Assembly (NCBI GenBank): GCA_016271365.2
Contig: JADMNL010000028.1
Span: 101,159,001-101,223,000 of the forward strand
Reading direction: 5' to 3'
Origin: Neoceratodus forsteri
Lineage: Eukaryota > Chordata > Ceratodontiformes > Ceratodontidae
DNA length: 64,000 nucleotides
In this document: positions 11,598 through 22,204 of the stretch, in pieces
Layout of the letters: each line of letters begins with the position of its first letter
Numbering within the stretch: the first letter of the stretch is position 1
Translations under genes and position numbers: made by a program
Notes under the pieces: generated by a model
Told to the model about the DNA's origin: nothing
The model's database searches: none
Seen by the model: the letters and a program-made list of their open reading frames with translations, nothing else

Positions 11598-12795
11598 TCC
11601 AATTGTGTTTCTCAAGCTAATATGTCACTTACAGTCCCTTAAAACAAAACAAAGTAGCCACAAGGACCTGTCTTCTTTTGAGGTTTAATATGAGGGTTTT
11701 TCTGTCCGTCTTAAGCGTCGGTCCCCCTTCCCAGTATTTAGGGTCCCTTTTTCTAATCAGCAGGTTATTTTTTGGGTGTTTTCCCCCCTTTAATCTGTTT
11801 TTGCTGCTTTGTGAGGGTCATTGCCCTTTTAATTTTTCTCAAGTTTATGTGGATGGCAGGTGCTGGGAGAGTTTTGTTCTAGCAGCCTTGAGCACTTTGG
11901 CTGTTTATTTTTCGCCAGTTGGGCGTGCACCTTGTTTTCTATTGAGACTCCTCAGTTTCATACATACTCCACCTAGCGCAATGACATTATATACAGCATG
12001 ACATCATGCACACGCCTGTCTCACAGCATGCACGGCCCTGCACTCGCTCAGTGCAAGACGAGTGGCTCTCCCTTTTAAGTCACTTTTCATTACAGACAGC
12101 TCATTTTTCCTCTCACTCCTGCAGCCGGTTTGGCTGAGGGGCATACTCTCTACAGTTTCACATTCCCCAACCCCCATTCACAGGTGGGGATCGTAGCTTC
12201 CAGCTTTACTCTCAGATTTTTTTTTTTTTTGGTATCTAGTGTGTATCTCAATGTTAAGTTACATAATACGCAACAAGCTGTATGTTCTGTAACCCCTGTA
12301 CCTCACTATGTATGACGTGGAACCTTTGTAAATGAGTCTTTGACTCAAGTCTTTCTGATTATCACAAATAAATAAAAAAAACATATTTAAAGGACTTATC
12401 TTTCTATCTAGCTCAGGCACCTGTAGGGCTATTTTTCCTTAAGTACCATGGCTTATCAGAGAACTCTAACCTTTAAACAGTGTAAGACCTTCAAGAGGTT
12501 AATGCAACCCTCTCCAATGTTTTCCCATGGTTTTAAATAATTGATTAGCAGTTTCCATCCACCCCCCCCCCACCCCCTTTGGGACAATGCTAACTGTACA
12601 GAAGGTATTTATATAGATTTTCCAGAAGTGTTATGTTTGTTAAACACAGTGAGGAAAGTGCTATGCATTTTCACAATGTTTTAGCACTTTTATGAACAAA
12701 ATGCTAATCAATTTTTGGAGTTAAATAAAACCCTGGGTTCCTATTGCTCCCATTGTGTTTCTTAAGCTAATATATTACTTACAGTTCTCCCCCAA
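11598..12795. repeat. direct repeats flanking a 1.1-kb segment
   Basis: A block of about 36 bases starting ATTGTGTTTCTCAAGCTAAT occurs near 11601 and again near 12753 in the same orientation with about four mismatches. The segment between contains a LINE-like 3' end (11670-12380) and unassigned AT-rich sequence. The repeats could be a long, aged target-site duplication or a local duplication. Confidence 0.45.
11670..12380 (+). mobile_element. unclassified retroposon 3' end
   Basis: The last 100 bases, about 12285-12380, contain GACGTGGAACCTTTGTAAA, then TTGACTCAAGTCTTTC and an AAATAAATAAA tail. The same tail closes an insertion in the Gmr1 element at 47090-47175. Shared 3' ends followed by A-rich tails indicate a non-LTR retroposon family. 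T/C-rich sequence precedes the tail in both copies. No protein domain is recognisable, so the clade is unknown and the 5' limit is a guess. Confidence 0.5.
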
Positions 12796-12813
12796 CCCCA
12801 TCAGACCCCCGAG

Positions 12814-13905
12814 GTGGGGGTGCACCTGGAGCACGAACTGGCAGTGGGGAAAGCAGAATTGCATAAATCTTACTTGGTGCTCGTAGGAGAGCTTTTGGGC
12901 ACTAATATTCCACAGGCCATCCCATCTGACACACCCAACCCCAAACCAGGCCCCTCAAGTCATGAGGCTGACATAGGCCTGTCCAAGTCAGTCACAGCAG
13001 AACAGAGCTGTGGATATGCAGGCAGATCCTAACCATCTGAAGGATCAGAATGAGAATATCAGGAATCCTGGGGAAAAACCCTGACCCTAGGAAGCTACTT
13101 TATGATGATGAGGATGGACCCTCTGCAAAGGAGGAGGAAGGGGAGTGGACAGAGCTGAAAAGGGGGATTCCTATCCCTCCACTGTTTGATACCAAGTCTT
13201 TGTCCTATCTGATAACAGAGGCGTGTAGGTCCTTCTAGCTCAAGGAGGTGCAATCCATGGAGGGAGGGAACGTCAATCCTATCTTGTCCACATCCTTCTC
13301 CGCTTAAGTGTTTTCTGAGCTTTATGCACTGTGATCAAATTATTGAACAGGAATGGGCAGGTGCATACTACAGTAAATAATCTGCCAGACCTAAGGCACA
13401 GTATTTCCCTTTTTGGGAGGAAAATACTCTCAAGTGGGAAACCCCTCCTCCAGCAGCTAAGGCAATTCATAATTCCGTCAGGCACACCACTATTCCGATT
13501 AGGCGGTCCTTAGCCTTAATGAATTTGCACAAGAAGCAGATGCTGTGTGCAGAAGAGCTTTCACCTCCACTGGCGCAAACCTGCACACCTCCTATGCCTC
13601 CTTTATTGCTACCAGAGCTTTAAACTTGTGGGTTACAACCCTGGGTAGCTTTGTTCCCCAGATTCGATGGGGGCGAGCATTTTGCTGTTGGTATCCATGG
13701 CCTGCACCTTCTTGGGGGATGCCACGGTGGAAAACATATGCATGTCTGCTCGCTCCGCCTATGAACTTAGGCATTGGGTGGCTGATCAAGTTTCGAAGAC
13801 CAAGCCGCTCAATCTACCTTTTGAGGGAGGTTTGTTCGGTTCTGGCCTGGATATTTTGAAGGCTATCCAGGATAAAAAAAAAAATAAAAGGGCCACCTTC
13901 TAGTT
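12814..13905 (+). pseudogene. DIRS gag, remnant A
   Basis: Several plus-strand frames together resemble DIRS ORF1. The clearest is 13667-13903, with SAYELRHWVADQVSKT followed by LPFEGGLFGSGLDILKAI; the LPF-G-LFG-LD pattern marks the gag C-terminal region just before the RT in DIRS elements. Upstream at 13050-13238 is an acidic stretch and GIPIPPLFDTKSLSYLI. Stops and frame shifts are frequent. It lies 450 bases before an RT in the same orientation, the expected DIRS order. Confidence 0.6.
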
Positions 13906-14339
13906 TCAAAGCAACAACATATGGCCGCATCAACATGGAAACATCAAGGGGTTGTTGACAGGCAGTTCTGAGGGGGGTTTTCATCTCTTTTGGAACCAGA
14001 GGACTAAAGAGCCTATTCTGGTTACAAAAGCAATAGTAGCAGAGGAGCCCTTGCCTGAAGATGCAACAGAGGCTCGGGGCCAAAAGCAGGCACCTCACAA
14101 TGAGGGTACATGGGCCCATCTCTGCCTCCCTTCCCTTGGTGAAAGACTGCAAAATATTTACACATGGGCCCAGATAACATCTGATGCTTGGGTTTAAGAA
14201 ATTCTGACTTTAGGTTATGCAATACAACTTTCAAAAATCCCCTCAAAAGAGCTTTCTGCTGTCCCTGAAGAGAAAAGTAGTGTCAGAGACCCTGGACCAC
14301 CTCGCTCAAATCAGGACGATTGTTCCGGTACCTCCCAAC

Positions 14340-15330
14340 AAGCAGGGCCAGGGATTCTACTAGATCTATTTCATAGTTCCCAAGAAGTCGGGGGGGGGGG
14401 GGTTCAAGCCTATTCTAGATCTGAATGGAGTCCCTGCGTTCGATCATTCAAGCTGTCCAGCTGGGGGATTTCCTAGCTTACACAGATCTGAGGGATGTGT
14501 ATCTCCATATCCCCATTATCAATCTTATCACAGGTTCCTCAGGCTTACAGTTCTAGGATAACACTTCCAGTACAGGGTGCTTCCTTTTGGGCTGGCAACA
14601 GGCCCCAGGGCCTTATTGAAGATGCTTATAGTCCTGGTGACTCAATTCCGACAGAAGGCACATCATGTCTATCCCTACCAGGCTGATCTGCTCATGCAGG
14701 CATAGTCTGTGCCATTAGCAAGGATGTTGGTAACCAAGACTCTGGAGATGGTGGAGTCCCATGGCTGGGTGGTGAATTGGGAGAAAAGCTCTCTCGAACC
14801 ATCTCAGATCTTGGAAAACCTGGAAGCAGTGTTCAAGACTGACCCGGGGAAGGTCTTCCTTTCGCCATCCAGAAAAAAGAGACCCTGTTGAGAGAGGTTC
14901 AGTGGCTGAGGAGCCAATTGTCTGATTCAGCTCACTGCTTGCTGCAAATTCTTGGCCTCATGATGGCAGAGATAAACCCAGTCCCGTGGGCTCGCCTTCA
15001 CATTCAGCCCCTACAGATGGGAGTTACTGTCACAGCCTGGGATTTGACCTCTGAGGATTATCAGGCCAGGATCCCCCTCTTACCACAACTGCAACAGTCT
15101 CAGAGTTGGTTGCCGAGTTTGGAGAACCTGCGCAAAGGGTTCTCCTTATGTGTTCCCCTAGAGCTGATTCTGACAACCGATGCCAGCCTATCGGTTTTTT
15201 GGGCAGTCCTGACCACATTCCCATTTAAGGCACTTGGTCAGTACAGGCAGCACATGTACATAAATATTCTGGAGATGAGAGCAGTGCCCTTCACGGTTAC
15301 CCATGAAAACGGCAACTACATTAACGTGAC
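14340..15330 (+). pseudogene. DIRS RT/RNase H, remnant A
   Basis: Plus-strand frames carry the DIRS RT and RNase H. Around 14470-14520 is DFLAYTDLRDVYLHIPI, matching the LDLKDAYLHI motif. Near 14670-14700 the catalytic box reads PYQADLLMQA where an active element would have YLDD, so it is dead. LTTDASLSVFWAVL and HMYINILEMRAV at 15170-15290 are RNase H motifs with the first catalytic aspartate in TTDAS. The coding trace ends near 15330 at a small hairpin insertion, and no recombinase follows. Confidence 0.75.
14676..14762 (+). repeat. left arm of inverted RT duplication
   Basis: This part of the remnant A RT gene is repeated in reverse complement at 15497-15583. Both encode SVPLARMLVTK on their own coding strands. 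The left copy has YQAD at the catalytic box. Confidence 0.7.
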
Positions 15331-15435
15331 AGCAAAATAGCGACGTTTATAGTTTACGAGCGTTAAGATTATGGTCGCAGAAAAGGAGACATTAAAATTG
15401 AAGTCACGATTTTATAATCGCTATTTTAACATGGA
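15325..15435. repeat. short hairpin element, MITE-like
   Basis: GCAAAATAGCGACGTTTAT at the left is complemented by ATAATCGCTATTTTAAC at the right, about 100 bases apart. The element sits where RNase H coding stops in remnant A. Short inverted ends with no coding capacity suit a miniature inverted-repeat transposon. The superfamily cannot be told. Confidence 0.45.
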
Positions 15436-15496
15436 ACCCTCTTCACTCTCCTTCAGTTTCAAAGTCAGGTGCAGTCAAAAGCTGTGAAAATTAGTC

Positions 15497-15583
15497 ATTG
15501 GACTCCCAACATCTCCAGAATCTTGGTTACCAACATCCTTGCTAATGGCACAGACTGTGCCCGAATTAGCAGATCTAGCAGGT
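15497..15583 (-). repeat. right arm of inverted RT duplication
   Basis: Read on the minus strand this encodes YLLDLLIRAQSVPLARML, a second copy of the RT palm in opposite orientation to remnant A. The catalytic box reads YLLD, different from the plus-strand copy. It may be a piece of a second DIRS insertion or a local inverted duplication that has since diverged. Confidence 0.65.
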
Positions 15584-16239
15584 AAATGCTTTCCTGTCTG
15601 TTGTTAACGTGTGGGACAATATTCTCCTCCATCTGTTTTTTCATGGGTAGTGCTTCTTGGAGCACGTGTGTAATTACTATCCCTTAACAATGTAGCACAC
15701 TTTTCTGTTAGTTCCTATATTGTCGATGGGGCCCCTGGGAGCCTCGCTCCTGTGAGAATATTGTCTGGTATGCCAACTTGGGGATGTCCGCCATTCTGTT
15801 GTAACCCGTTTGTAAGTCTGGCTGAATATCTCTCTATAGTTTACCTGCTGTGCTGTGTTTACATAAATATGTAATAATAAAATAAGGAGAGCAGTTCCAC
15901 CTTACAATGTTGGCTTCTATTACGCAGTTTTAACAGGTTCGAATTTCATAACCCCTCCTTTGTTGCAGGCAAGTGCTAAATCTGCATGCAACCTTCTGCA
16001 TTTTAATAAATCTGTTTTCTTTCAAGTTACTTCAACTTTACAAGATCTTTCAAGGCATAGACTGTTGGAAGATGAACCTTGATCAGTCACTTATCTGTCA
16101 TCTGATGAGGTAGGCCACTGTTTACTCTGTTTTATTCTGGCCAGAGTTATATCTATGTAGACAGCTAATTATGTGCTTTTCGTGTCAAGTCTACCAGTAT
16201 AATTTTCATTTCCATATTTAGAGACACTATGAGGACAAC

Positions 16240-16390
16240 AGTGACTGGAGAGTTGCTGTTGTCCGGAATCCTCATGTGCCCATCATTCTAAGGCCAATTC
16301 AGTCTTTGGGCTGTGCCATTTCCTCTAGTAGGGGTGCACAATACCAATTTGTAATTACTAGCAATGTAGGTGCTAACAAAAGGAAATTAC
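16240..16390 (+). repeat. L2-like 3' tail repeat (right copy)
   Basis: This is the inverted partner of 11180-11345. It includes CCTCATGTGCCC, GTCTTTGGGCTGTGCCATTT and TTTGTAATTACTAGC, then a decayed tail. Together the two bracket the DIRS remnant A. Confidence 0.5.
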
Positions 16391-16712
16391 ATAAATACAA
16401 AGAAATTTCTTCCATAAATTGATATGAAGACAAGAAGATTGGAGTTGTATTTCAGGGTGACTGCTCTCTTCAGGTGGAGAAACTAATCTGATGTTAGAAC
16501 AGTAGGAGGCGCATGCCCACAGTACAGAGAGAAAACCTGTATTCTAAGTTCTGTAATGAGCATAAACTTATCTCCGGGCATCACACTGTGGCTGGAGGAT
16601 GATGCTTACTGTAAAGCATCACTGATGGATTCCTAAGTTTTGAAGTGGTCGATATGCTAATAAAATTAGTACAAAAAAGAAAATAATCTGATATATTAAC
16701 TGACAGATATGA
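16391..16712. other. unassigned flank of element B
   Basis: AT-rich sequence between the right L2-like repeat and the left end of DIRS B. No gene or repeat was recognised. Confidence 0.35.
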
Positions 16713-16960
16713 AAAAATTACTCACCTTAGTAATGTTGTTTCTTCTAATGGAGTCTTGCTGTATTCTGACTATTGCAGTGATATCCAACCTTTGAACTGC
16801 CCTGGAGAGGAAAGAGTTAACTTTCCATGCAAGGCATGGAACGCTGAGCTCGGTTGAGACTCTGTCTGTTGTTTGAACCCAAACCGTCAGATCTTTACGA
16901 GCTAAACTCACTGGGCATCCTGTGTGGAAACTGCAAACTTACACTAGCCAACTGGCAACT
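16713..16960 (-). repeat. DIRS B left terminal inverted repeat
   Basis: This is the 3' end of the minus-strand element. Its inner 140 bases pair with the right repeat at 32140-32300. The right copy carries an extra 12 bases (a repeat of GAGCTC units) near GCTGAGCTCGGTTGAG. The outermost 40 bases (AATTACTCACCTTAGTAATG) are unique to this end and recur only in the internal complementary region. Confidence 0.85.
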
Positions 16961-17138
16961 AAATCTAATAAAAAGGATTTTTGGTTCCAAGGCAAAGACT
17001 CAAATCAGGAAACCCAAAAAACAAAACACAACACATACCCAAAATTAAAAGGGTGGCGGGCACCTCTAGGGTGCCAACACTGCTCCTGCCCACCCACATC
17101 CCAAAACCCAGGTTCTGAGAGGGGAGGCAGGGGGGAAG

Positions 17139-17236
17139 GTCAGAATACAGCAAGACTCCATTAGAAGAAACAACATTACTAAGGTAATTTTTTCTTCAAA
17201 CAACATGAAGTCTTGCTGTAGTCTGACTACTGCAGA
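17139..17236 (-). repeat. DIRS B internal complementary region
   Basis: The left half, ending AACATTACTAAGGTAATTTT, is the reverse complement of the element's left end. The right half, CAACATGAAGTCTTGCTGTA, is the reverse complement of its right end. In known DIRS elements this region templates the joining of the ends during circle formation. The join lies at TTTTTTCTTC near 17190. Confidence 0.85.
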
Positions 17237-17272
17237 CTACCAAGCAGTACCTCCATGGAGGAGGGACAGAAC

Positions 17273-17866
17273 CTACTTTGGGAATAGGCTCTGGAGCACA
17301 GCTGTGCCGAACCGAGCATCACTCCTAGCCTGGATATCCAGAGAGTAATGCTTGGTGAAAGTATGTACTGTTTTCCAGGCAGCTGCTTGACAAGTCCCTA
17401 AGATAGGAATATCCCTGGCAGCAGCCAGGGAAGCAGCTGTACCTCTGGTAGAGTGAGCCCTCAGGCCTGAGGGTGGGATCCTACCTAATTTTTCATAGCA
17501 GAATTGTATACAAGAGACAATCCACCTGGCAACAGATCTCTTAGTGGCAGGTTTTCCCTTACCAACCTCACCATAAGTGAGGAACAGTTGGGGAGTCAAA
17601 CCTGTGACCTTTGGTGCACTCTACGAGTAGCTAAGGGCCCTTTCACACCCAAGCTGTGCAACCTCCTCTCCCCAGAGGAGGAATGGTCAGTGAAGAAAAC
17701 AGGAAGAGACAGACTGGTTAAGGTGGAAATCTGAAACCACCTTAGGCAAAAACTTCCTATTAGTCCTGAGGACCACTTTATCTCCGTGGAAAGAGATAAA
17801 ATCAGGCTCCACTAACAGGGCCTGTAACTCACTTCTGCGTCTGGCAGAAGTGATGGCTACCAAGAA
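17273..17866 (-). pseudogene. DIRS B tyrosine recombinase, C-terminal part
   Basis: This frame carries the catalytic half of a tyrosine recombinase. LRAHSTRGTAAS supplies the histidine and second arginine, and HTFTKHYSLDIQ supplies the nucleophilic tyrosine; both are intact. Nearer the insertion point of element C, on the same strand, are FLVAITSARRRSELQAL with the first arginine and DKVVLRTNRKFLPKVV. The gene is separated from its N-terminal half by the 4.3-kb element C and also has a frame break near 17600. The enzyme would integrate the circular DNA form. Confidence 0.85.
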
Positions 17867-18070
17867 ATGAAAATTACATACCTACCGTAATTCTTGATCT
17901 TCTTGTATCTTCACCATTCATTACTTCCTGGTGTAGCCGGAGGCGAAACCTGCCACTGGAGCTTTTTTTTTAAAAGTTAGTTTAACGGCGCTCACTGAGG
18001 GCGCACCGAGACTGGCCAATGGCCATGCCAGGGCAGCCATTAGTAGTTACTCGACTCCTCCTCCAACTCA
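17866..18070 (-). repeat. DIRS C left terminal inverted repeat
   Basis: It begins ATGAAAATTACATACCTACC and includes ATCTTCACCATTCATTACTT. The inner part is the inverse of the right repeat; the outer 45 bases are found again only in the internal complementary region. Confidence 0.85.
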
Positions 18071-19228
18071 GTTCTGTGAGCCGGAGAGGCAAAAACTTAA
18101 ATTATGGAAAAAGAGAAAGAGGCAAGATAGCCAAGGGATAGCAAAGTAAGGAAGAATGAACTGAAAAGGAATAAGCCGATGGAGAATAGACAGAGGAGAG
18201 AGAGTATATTCCTGCTCCTAGGGATCTGAGGGCCTCCTCACCGGGGCGACTCTAGGAGGAGTAGATAGAAAGGGAAGGAGAAGGAATGAAGAAGAGAGAA
18301 GAAGAAGAAATATGGGATGTTGAGGAGACCAGAATGCCCAATGAGCATAGTTAGCTGAGAGGCTTAAGGCTCGATTTAATAAGGGAGCAAGAATCTTCAC
18401 TGGCAGAGCTGAAGAGAAGGTTCACCGAACCCGCTAGACAGACTAAGGAGGGCATAGTCTTTGACCTCAACATGCCATGGTCCTTGATCCTAGCCACTGG
18501 CTCCTGGCCAGAGAGCAGGCCTTCGCCTGAAGGACACCCGCTAGGAAAAGGATAATTCCCAGGCAGCATGTAAGAGCTGCCTGGGGGTTTAGGAAGAAAA
18601 TTTTAGCCTTCCAGGCGGTTTGTAGATAATATAATGGAACTCAACCGGACTTGCTATGGCAAGGCAAGAGAGACTTGAAGCTGGCAAGAACCGGCATGGT
18701 TTGGCACTGCTTTCTGCAACACTGTCCCAGAAGGACCCTTGAAAAGGAAAAATTTCAAGACAGAGCATAACTCGTAGGTTTATGAGAGAAAAATATGACC
18801 TGAGAAGCCAGGTTGCCTTCAAGCAGTCGGAGAGAGTCTCTCAGTTTTAAAGAGAAGGGAAATAACTGAGTCTCGCTCCTCCTGCTCTGCAAGAAAAGAC
18901 AAAAAGGGGGGTTGATTCTAGGGCTTAGTAATTGATTAGCAGAATATTATGGATCAAACTGCACAGACAGAGTCAGGCAAGGTCCCTTGGAGTGCCTCGC
19001 CAGAGAATATGGCGGAGGGATAGTCGGTAGCTTACTCACAACTCAGCACTCCTGCAACAAAAGCCCATGAATCTTAGAGTAAATAATTTTCCTGGATTTT
19101 TTTTTTTGAAAAACAGGAAAGGACAGAGATTCCCCCCCTTTTTTTTTTTTTTGAGCAAGAGGGAGGAACGAGACGGGAGGGGGAGACGCCACAGAAGGAG
19201 GCCACTGAGGGGATGGTGGGAGGGAGTC
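18071..19228. other. DIRS C segment between ICR and 3' repeat
   Basis: About 1.1 kb separates the internal complementary region from the adjacent terminal repeat. In B, D, E, F2 and G these two are next to each other. No recombinase or RT motif was found here. It may be unique filler or the remains of a deleted coding section. Confidence 0.45.
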
Positions 19229-19327
19229 AGTAATGAATGGTGAAGATACAAGAGAAGATCAAGAATTACGGTAGGTACGTAATTTTCATATCTTCCCTTG
19301 TCAATCTTCACCATTCATTACTTCCTG
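19229..19327 (-). repeat. DIRS C internal complementary region
   Basis: The left half matches the complement of the left end through GAATTACGGTAGGTACGTAA. The right half, CCTTGTCAATCTTCACCATT, matches the complement of the right end. The join reads TTTTCATATCTTCCC near 19285. Confidence 0.87.
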
Positions 19328-19339
19328 GGTGAGTACCAA

Positions 19340-21867
19340 GCTCCTCTTCCCCCAGAAGGGGGAAGGGGTAAAGACCCTGAGGAACAAGACCCCAGCTCCT
19401 GTTGGTGAGAAACAGAAGGGGAAGACCCTGCTAATCTACAGAAGCCAAGTGGGAGAAGAGCTAGGAGGTGCTCCTGAGGACGGGAGACGGAGAAAGCCCC
19501 TGCAAAAGTCTCCTAGCTCTAGAGGAAAAGAGACGGTCCTCGAAGGCGGAGCGAATCACCCCACGCCGGGCCAGGTGACAACCTTGAGAGACGGTTACGT
19601 CATTCGCCTAATGCAGATCGCTGTCCCCGCAAGCCTGGAAGCCACCTTCATTGGACGCCATAAGATGCCCTTGCCTGGTGTCTTGCCAGCTCCAGGCCTA
19701 CAGCGGAGAGGGCAACAGCTTGTCTGGTTTGTTCGTGATTGCATCGATGCTATAGAGTTGAAAGCATCGACCACAGATGCCGGGTTGTAGGCAGCGTGGT
19801 GAGCCTGATGTGATGCTATACAAGCAGCCGCACAAGAAGAAGAGAACACTCTTCGCCCCCAACGGTCGAACTGAAGAGTCCGGATCCAGTGGGCGGTCGT
19901 GCGCCAGGCAGCGGCGCCCGGAAGGAGTGTCAAGGTAGACCAAACCAGAAAGGGGGTTGGGAAGGGTACCTAGAGACTCCGAGGGGGCACAATACCTACG
20001 CTGACAGTCAGCCGGGCTGGAGAAGAAGCTGCTGGTGACTGCCAGGACCGGATAGACGCCCTGGAAGGGGATAGGCCAGGAAGGTACCACCAAATGTTGG
20101 GCACTGAATTCTCAAGGAATTCACTGCCCCTGCTCAGTATTGTCTCTTCAATATAGAGATCCGAAGGTCCCTCACCATCCTCGAAGGAATCGCTGATATT
20201 CCGTGAAATCAGCATCGGAGGAGAGATGAGCAGGGGTTCCTCCCTCAGAGGAGGGAGACGAGGATGATGGGGAACTGAATGCCCAGAAGACTCCTGCGTG
20301 CAGTGGGGAGAGTCGAAGACCCGCCATGCATATATCTAACAAATGAGGGCAAGGTCACAAGAACCTCTGAACTGCTCCCAGGATAACGGACCCTAGGGAC
20401 CGATATGGCCCGGAGCGGGGTGGAGGAGGCAGGAGAGATGGGAGAGGGGCACCACGAGGAGGCAACATCTCTGCCAGGGCTCTGGAACTGGGAACGGAGC
20501 CCGAGCTGGCGGGGTCCCGGACAGCAAACCAGGCCGCAAGACTGAACCCAGGGGAAGCGGAGCCTGGAAGAGCCCAGGGGGAGAACCTCCCCTGCGACGA
20601 AGTCGGGACTGCATGGATCCAGAAGGGCACCCTAGAGCCCCGGAGGGAAGGGCGGGGTTCGGCACTCCGGCTCCTGGCCACCCCCCCTGAGGTGGCCAAA
20701 GAAGACCGAGGGCCTGTTCCCCTGCCCCTCAACCCTCGGACTCCAGAGAGCCCTCGACTGCAGCAGCTCCCACCCTCCAGAGGGAACAACAGCACCTCGG
20801 AGGGTAGATGCCACCGGTCCCCCAGAGGGGGGAGCCTCCCCCTCAGTCACCCCCATGCCTCCCTCCTGGGACCCACGGCCACCCCCAGCCGGGGAGCCCT
20901 CAGGAGAGGACGGAAGGGGGGGACAGAGGAAGAGGCCCGCTGCGCCGCCTGGTACCTTGAGCCACAGGGGACCCTGACCAAGAGTGGGGTGCCAGGATGG
21001 GTCCACGCCCGAGTCATCGGCCTCCGAGGAGGACGAGATCAGCAGGACTCAATGCTGGCTACCCCGGGGTCCCAGAGGTAACGGGCCGCGAGCGGCATTC
21101 TGGCAGCAGAGGCGCCGCCGCCTCCGAATGCTGGCAACAGCCAGACCATCCCAGATCCTCCACGGCGCTAACGGCACCGGCCTCCCCGCGCCGGAAACCG
21201 AAGCCGGCACCCAGGAGGCGTAAATCAGGCTAACGGCGCCAGGCCAAAGCGCACCGCTAGTGATCACCGTGCCGCCGGACGCACCGGGATCCAAAGCAGC
21301 GCCGATACGAACGGCGCTAACAGCACCGTCGATCACCGCACCGCGAACGGGCGCCTGGGATCCGGCGCGGCTCTCGAAAGGCGACGAGGGTCCGCTGATG
21401 CCTGGCCCAGAAATCGAGGGCCTCGACACTGGGGAGCCTGCATCTCCGAGGAGGTGATTGCCGAGGCGGTAGTCGGCGCTTGTGGCCCCGAAGGGACCGC
21501 GACGCTCCCCCGACACCGCAGAAGGGACCTCCTCTTCGGCAAGAAGAGATGAGGAGGCTCCCTCCTCCTCGGACCGTATAGGCCTGGGAGGGGACCTGGG
21601 GGACGGGCCTAGAGACCTTACCTGGGAGTCCCGCGAACGACGCCGCCCTCTGAAAGTCGGCGGGGCCTTGCCAAGCTTGAACACGCGGACTTCGAGGTCG
21701 CGACGGTCCATGGAAAAGCAGGCATCGCATGAATCCATATCATGGTTGGATCCCAGGCAACTAAGACACACGCTCATGCCGGTCCGAGACGGAGAAATGC
21801 CGCCACAGGAGCTGACACGATAGGGGCCCGCCCGCCTCAAAAAAATACTTTGCTCCAGAACCGACAT
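19340..21867 (-). pseudogene. DIRS C gag
   Basis: The longest frame, 21049-21867 (272 residues), begins near the 5' end and holds a zinc-finger-like motif, CLSCLGSNHDMDSCDACFSM, of form C-x2-C-x4-H-x4-C-x2-C, also seen in F2. A very Pro/Gly/Ser/Arg-rich middle follows, then frames near 20200 and 19700 with an acidic stretch (SDSFEDGEGPSDLYIEE) and WGRRVFSSSCAAACIA, which corresponds to the KK(V/I)F core of other DIRS gags. Several frame changes are needed, so the copy is not intact. The GC-rich composition differs from the AT-rich flanks. Gag probably packages element RNA. Confidence 0.65.
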
Positions 21868-22009
21868 AACGGAAACTATTGAGGAAAAACACAGTAGGAG
21901 GACCGCCGACGGACAAACAGAAAAGGAACAGTCTTACCGTATGGCGCCGAAAGGAGCATAAAATGGAGGAGTCGCCGAAAACTACGCTGTTGAAAATGCT
22001 CCAGCGAAA

Positions 22010-22204
22010 GCAGGTACTGCCTCGACGGCGGGAGAAACAGAACTGAGTTGGAGGAGGAGTCGGTAGCTACTAACGGCCGCCCCTCGCGCAGGACGTCGGT
22101 CTCGAGGGCGGGCCTGCTAGAGCTAGCTTAAAAAAAAAGCTCCTGGCAGGTGCGCCCGGCTTACACTCTAGAAGTAATGAATGATGAAGATTGACAAGGA
22201 AGAT
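22010..22204 (-). repeat. DIRS C right terminal inverted repeat
   Basis: This is the 5' end of the minus-strand element. It ends AGATTGACAAGGAAGAT, after which B's recombinase sequence resumes with CACAGTTTTCCAAGTCAAG. By chance, its first codons read on as FLV, mimicking the host recombinase residues at the insertion point. Confidence 0.85.

Larger units (their letters stand above)
17866..22204 (-). mobile_element. DIRS-type element C, gag only, inside B
   Basis: Bounded by inverted repeats at 17866-18070 and 22010-22204 that share TTCATTACTTC, GAGCTTTTTTTTT and CTCCTCCTCCAACTCAGTTCTG. An internal complementary region at 19229-19327 contains both outer ends head to head. The coding strand is minus. 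Only gag is recognisable, and no RT, RNase H or recombinase was found, so C looks non-autonomous and probably mobilised by a full-length relative. It interrupts B's recombinase gene. Confidence 0.85.

Noticed and set aside
21049..21867. A 272-residue GC-rich open frame as a host zinc-finger gene
   Set aside because: It lies inside DIRS element C, and its CxxC...H...CxxC motif and position after the terminal repeat match DIRS gag.
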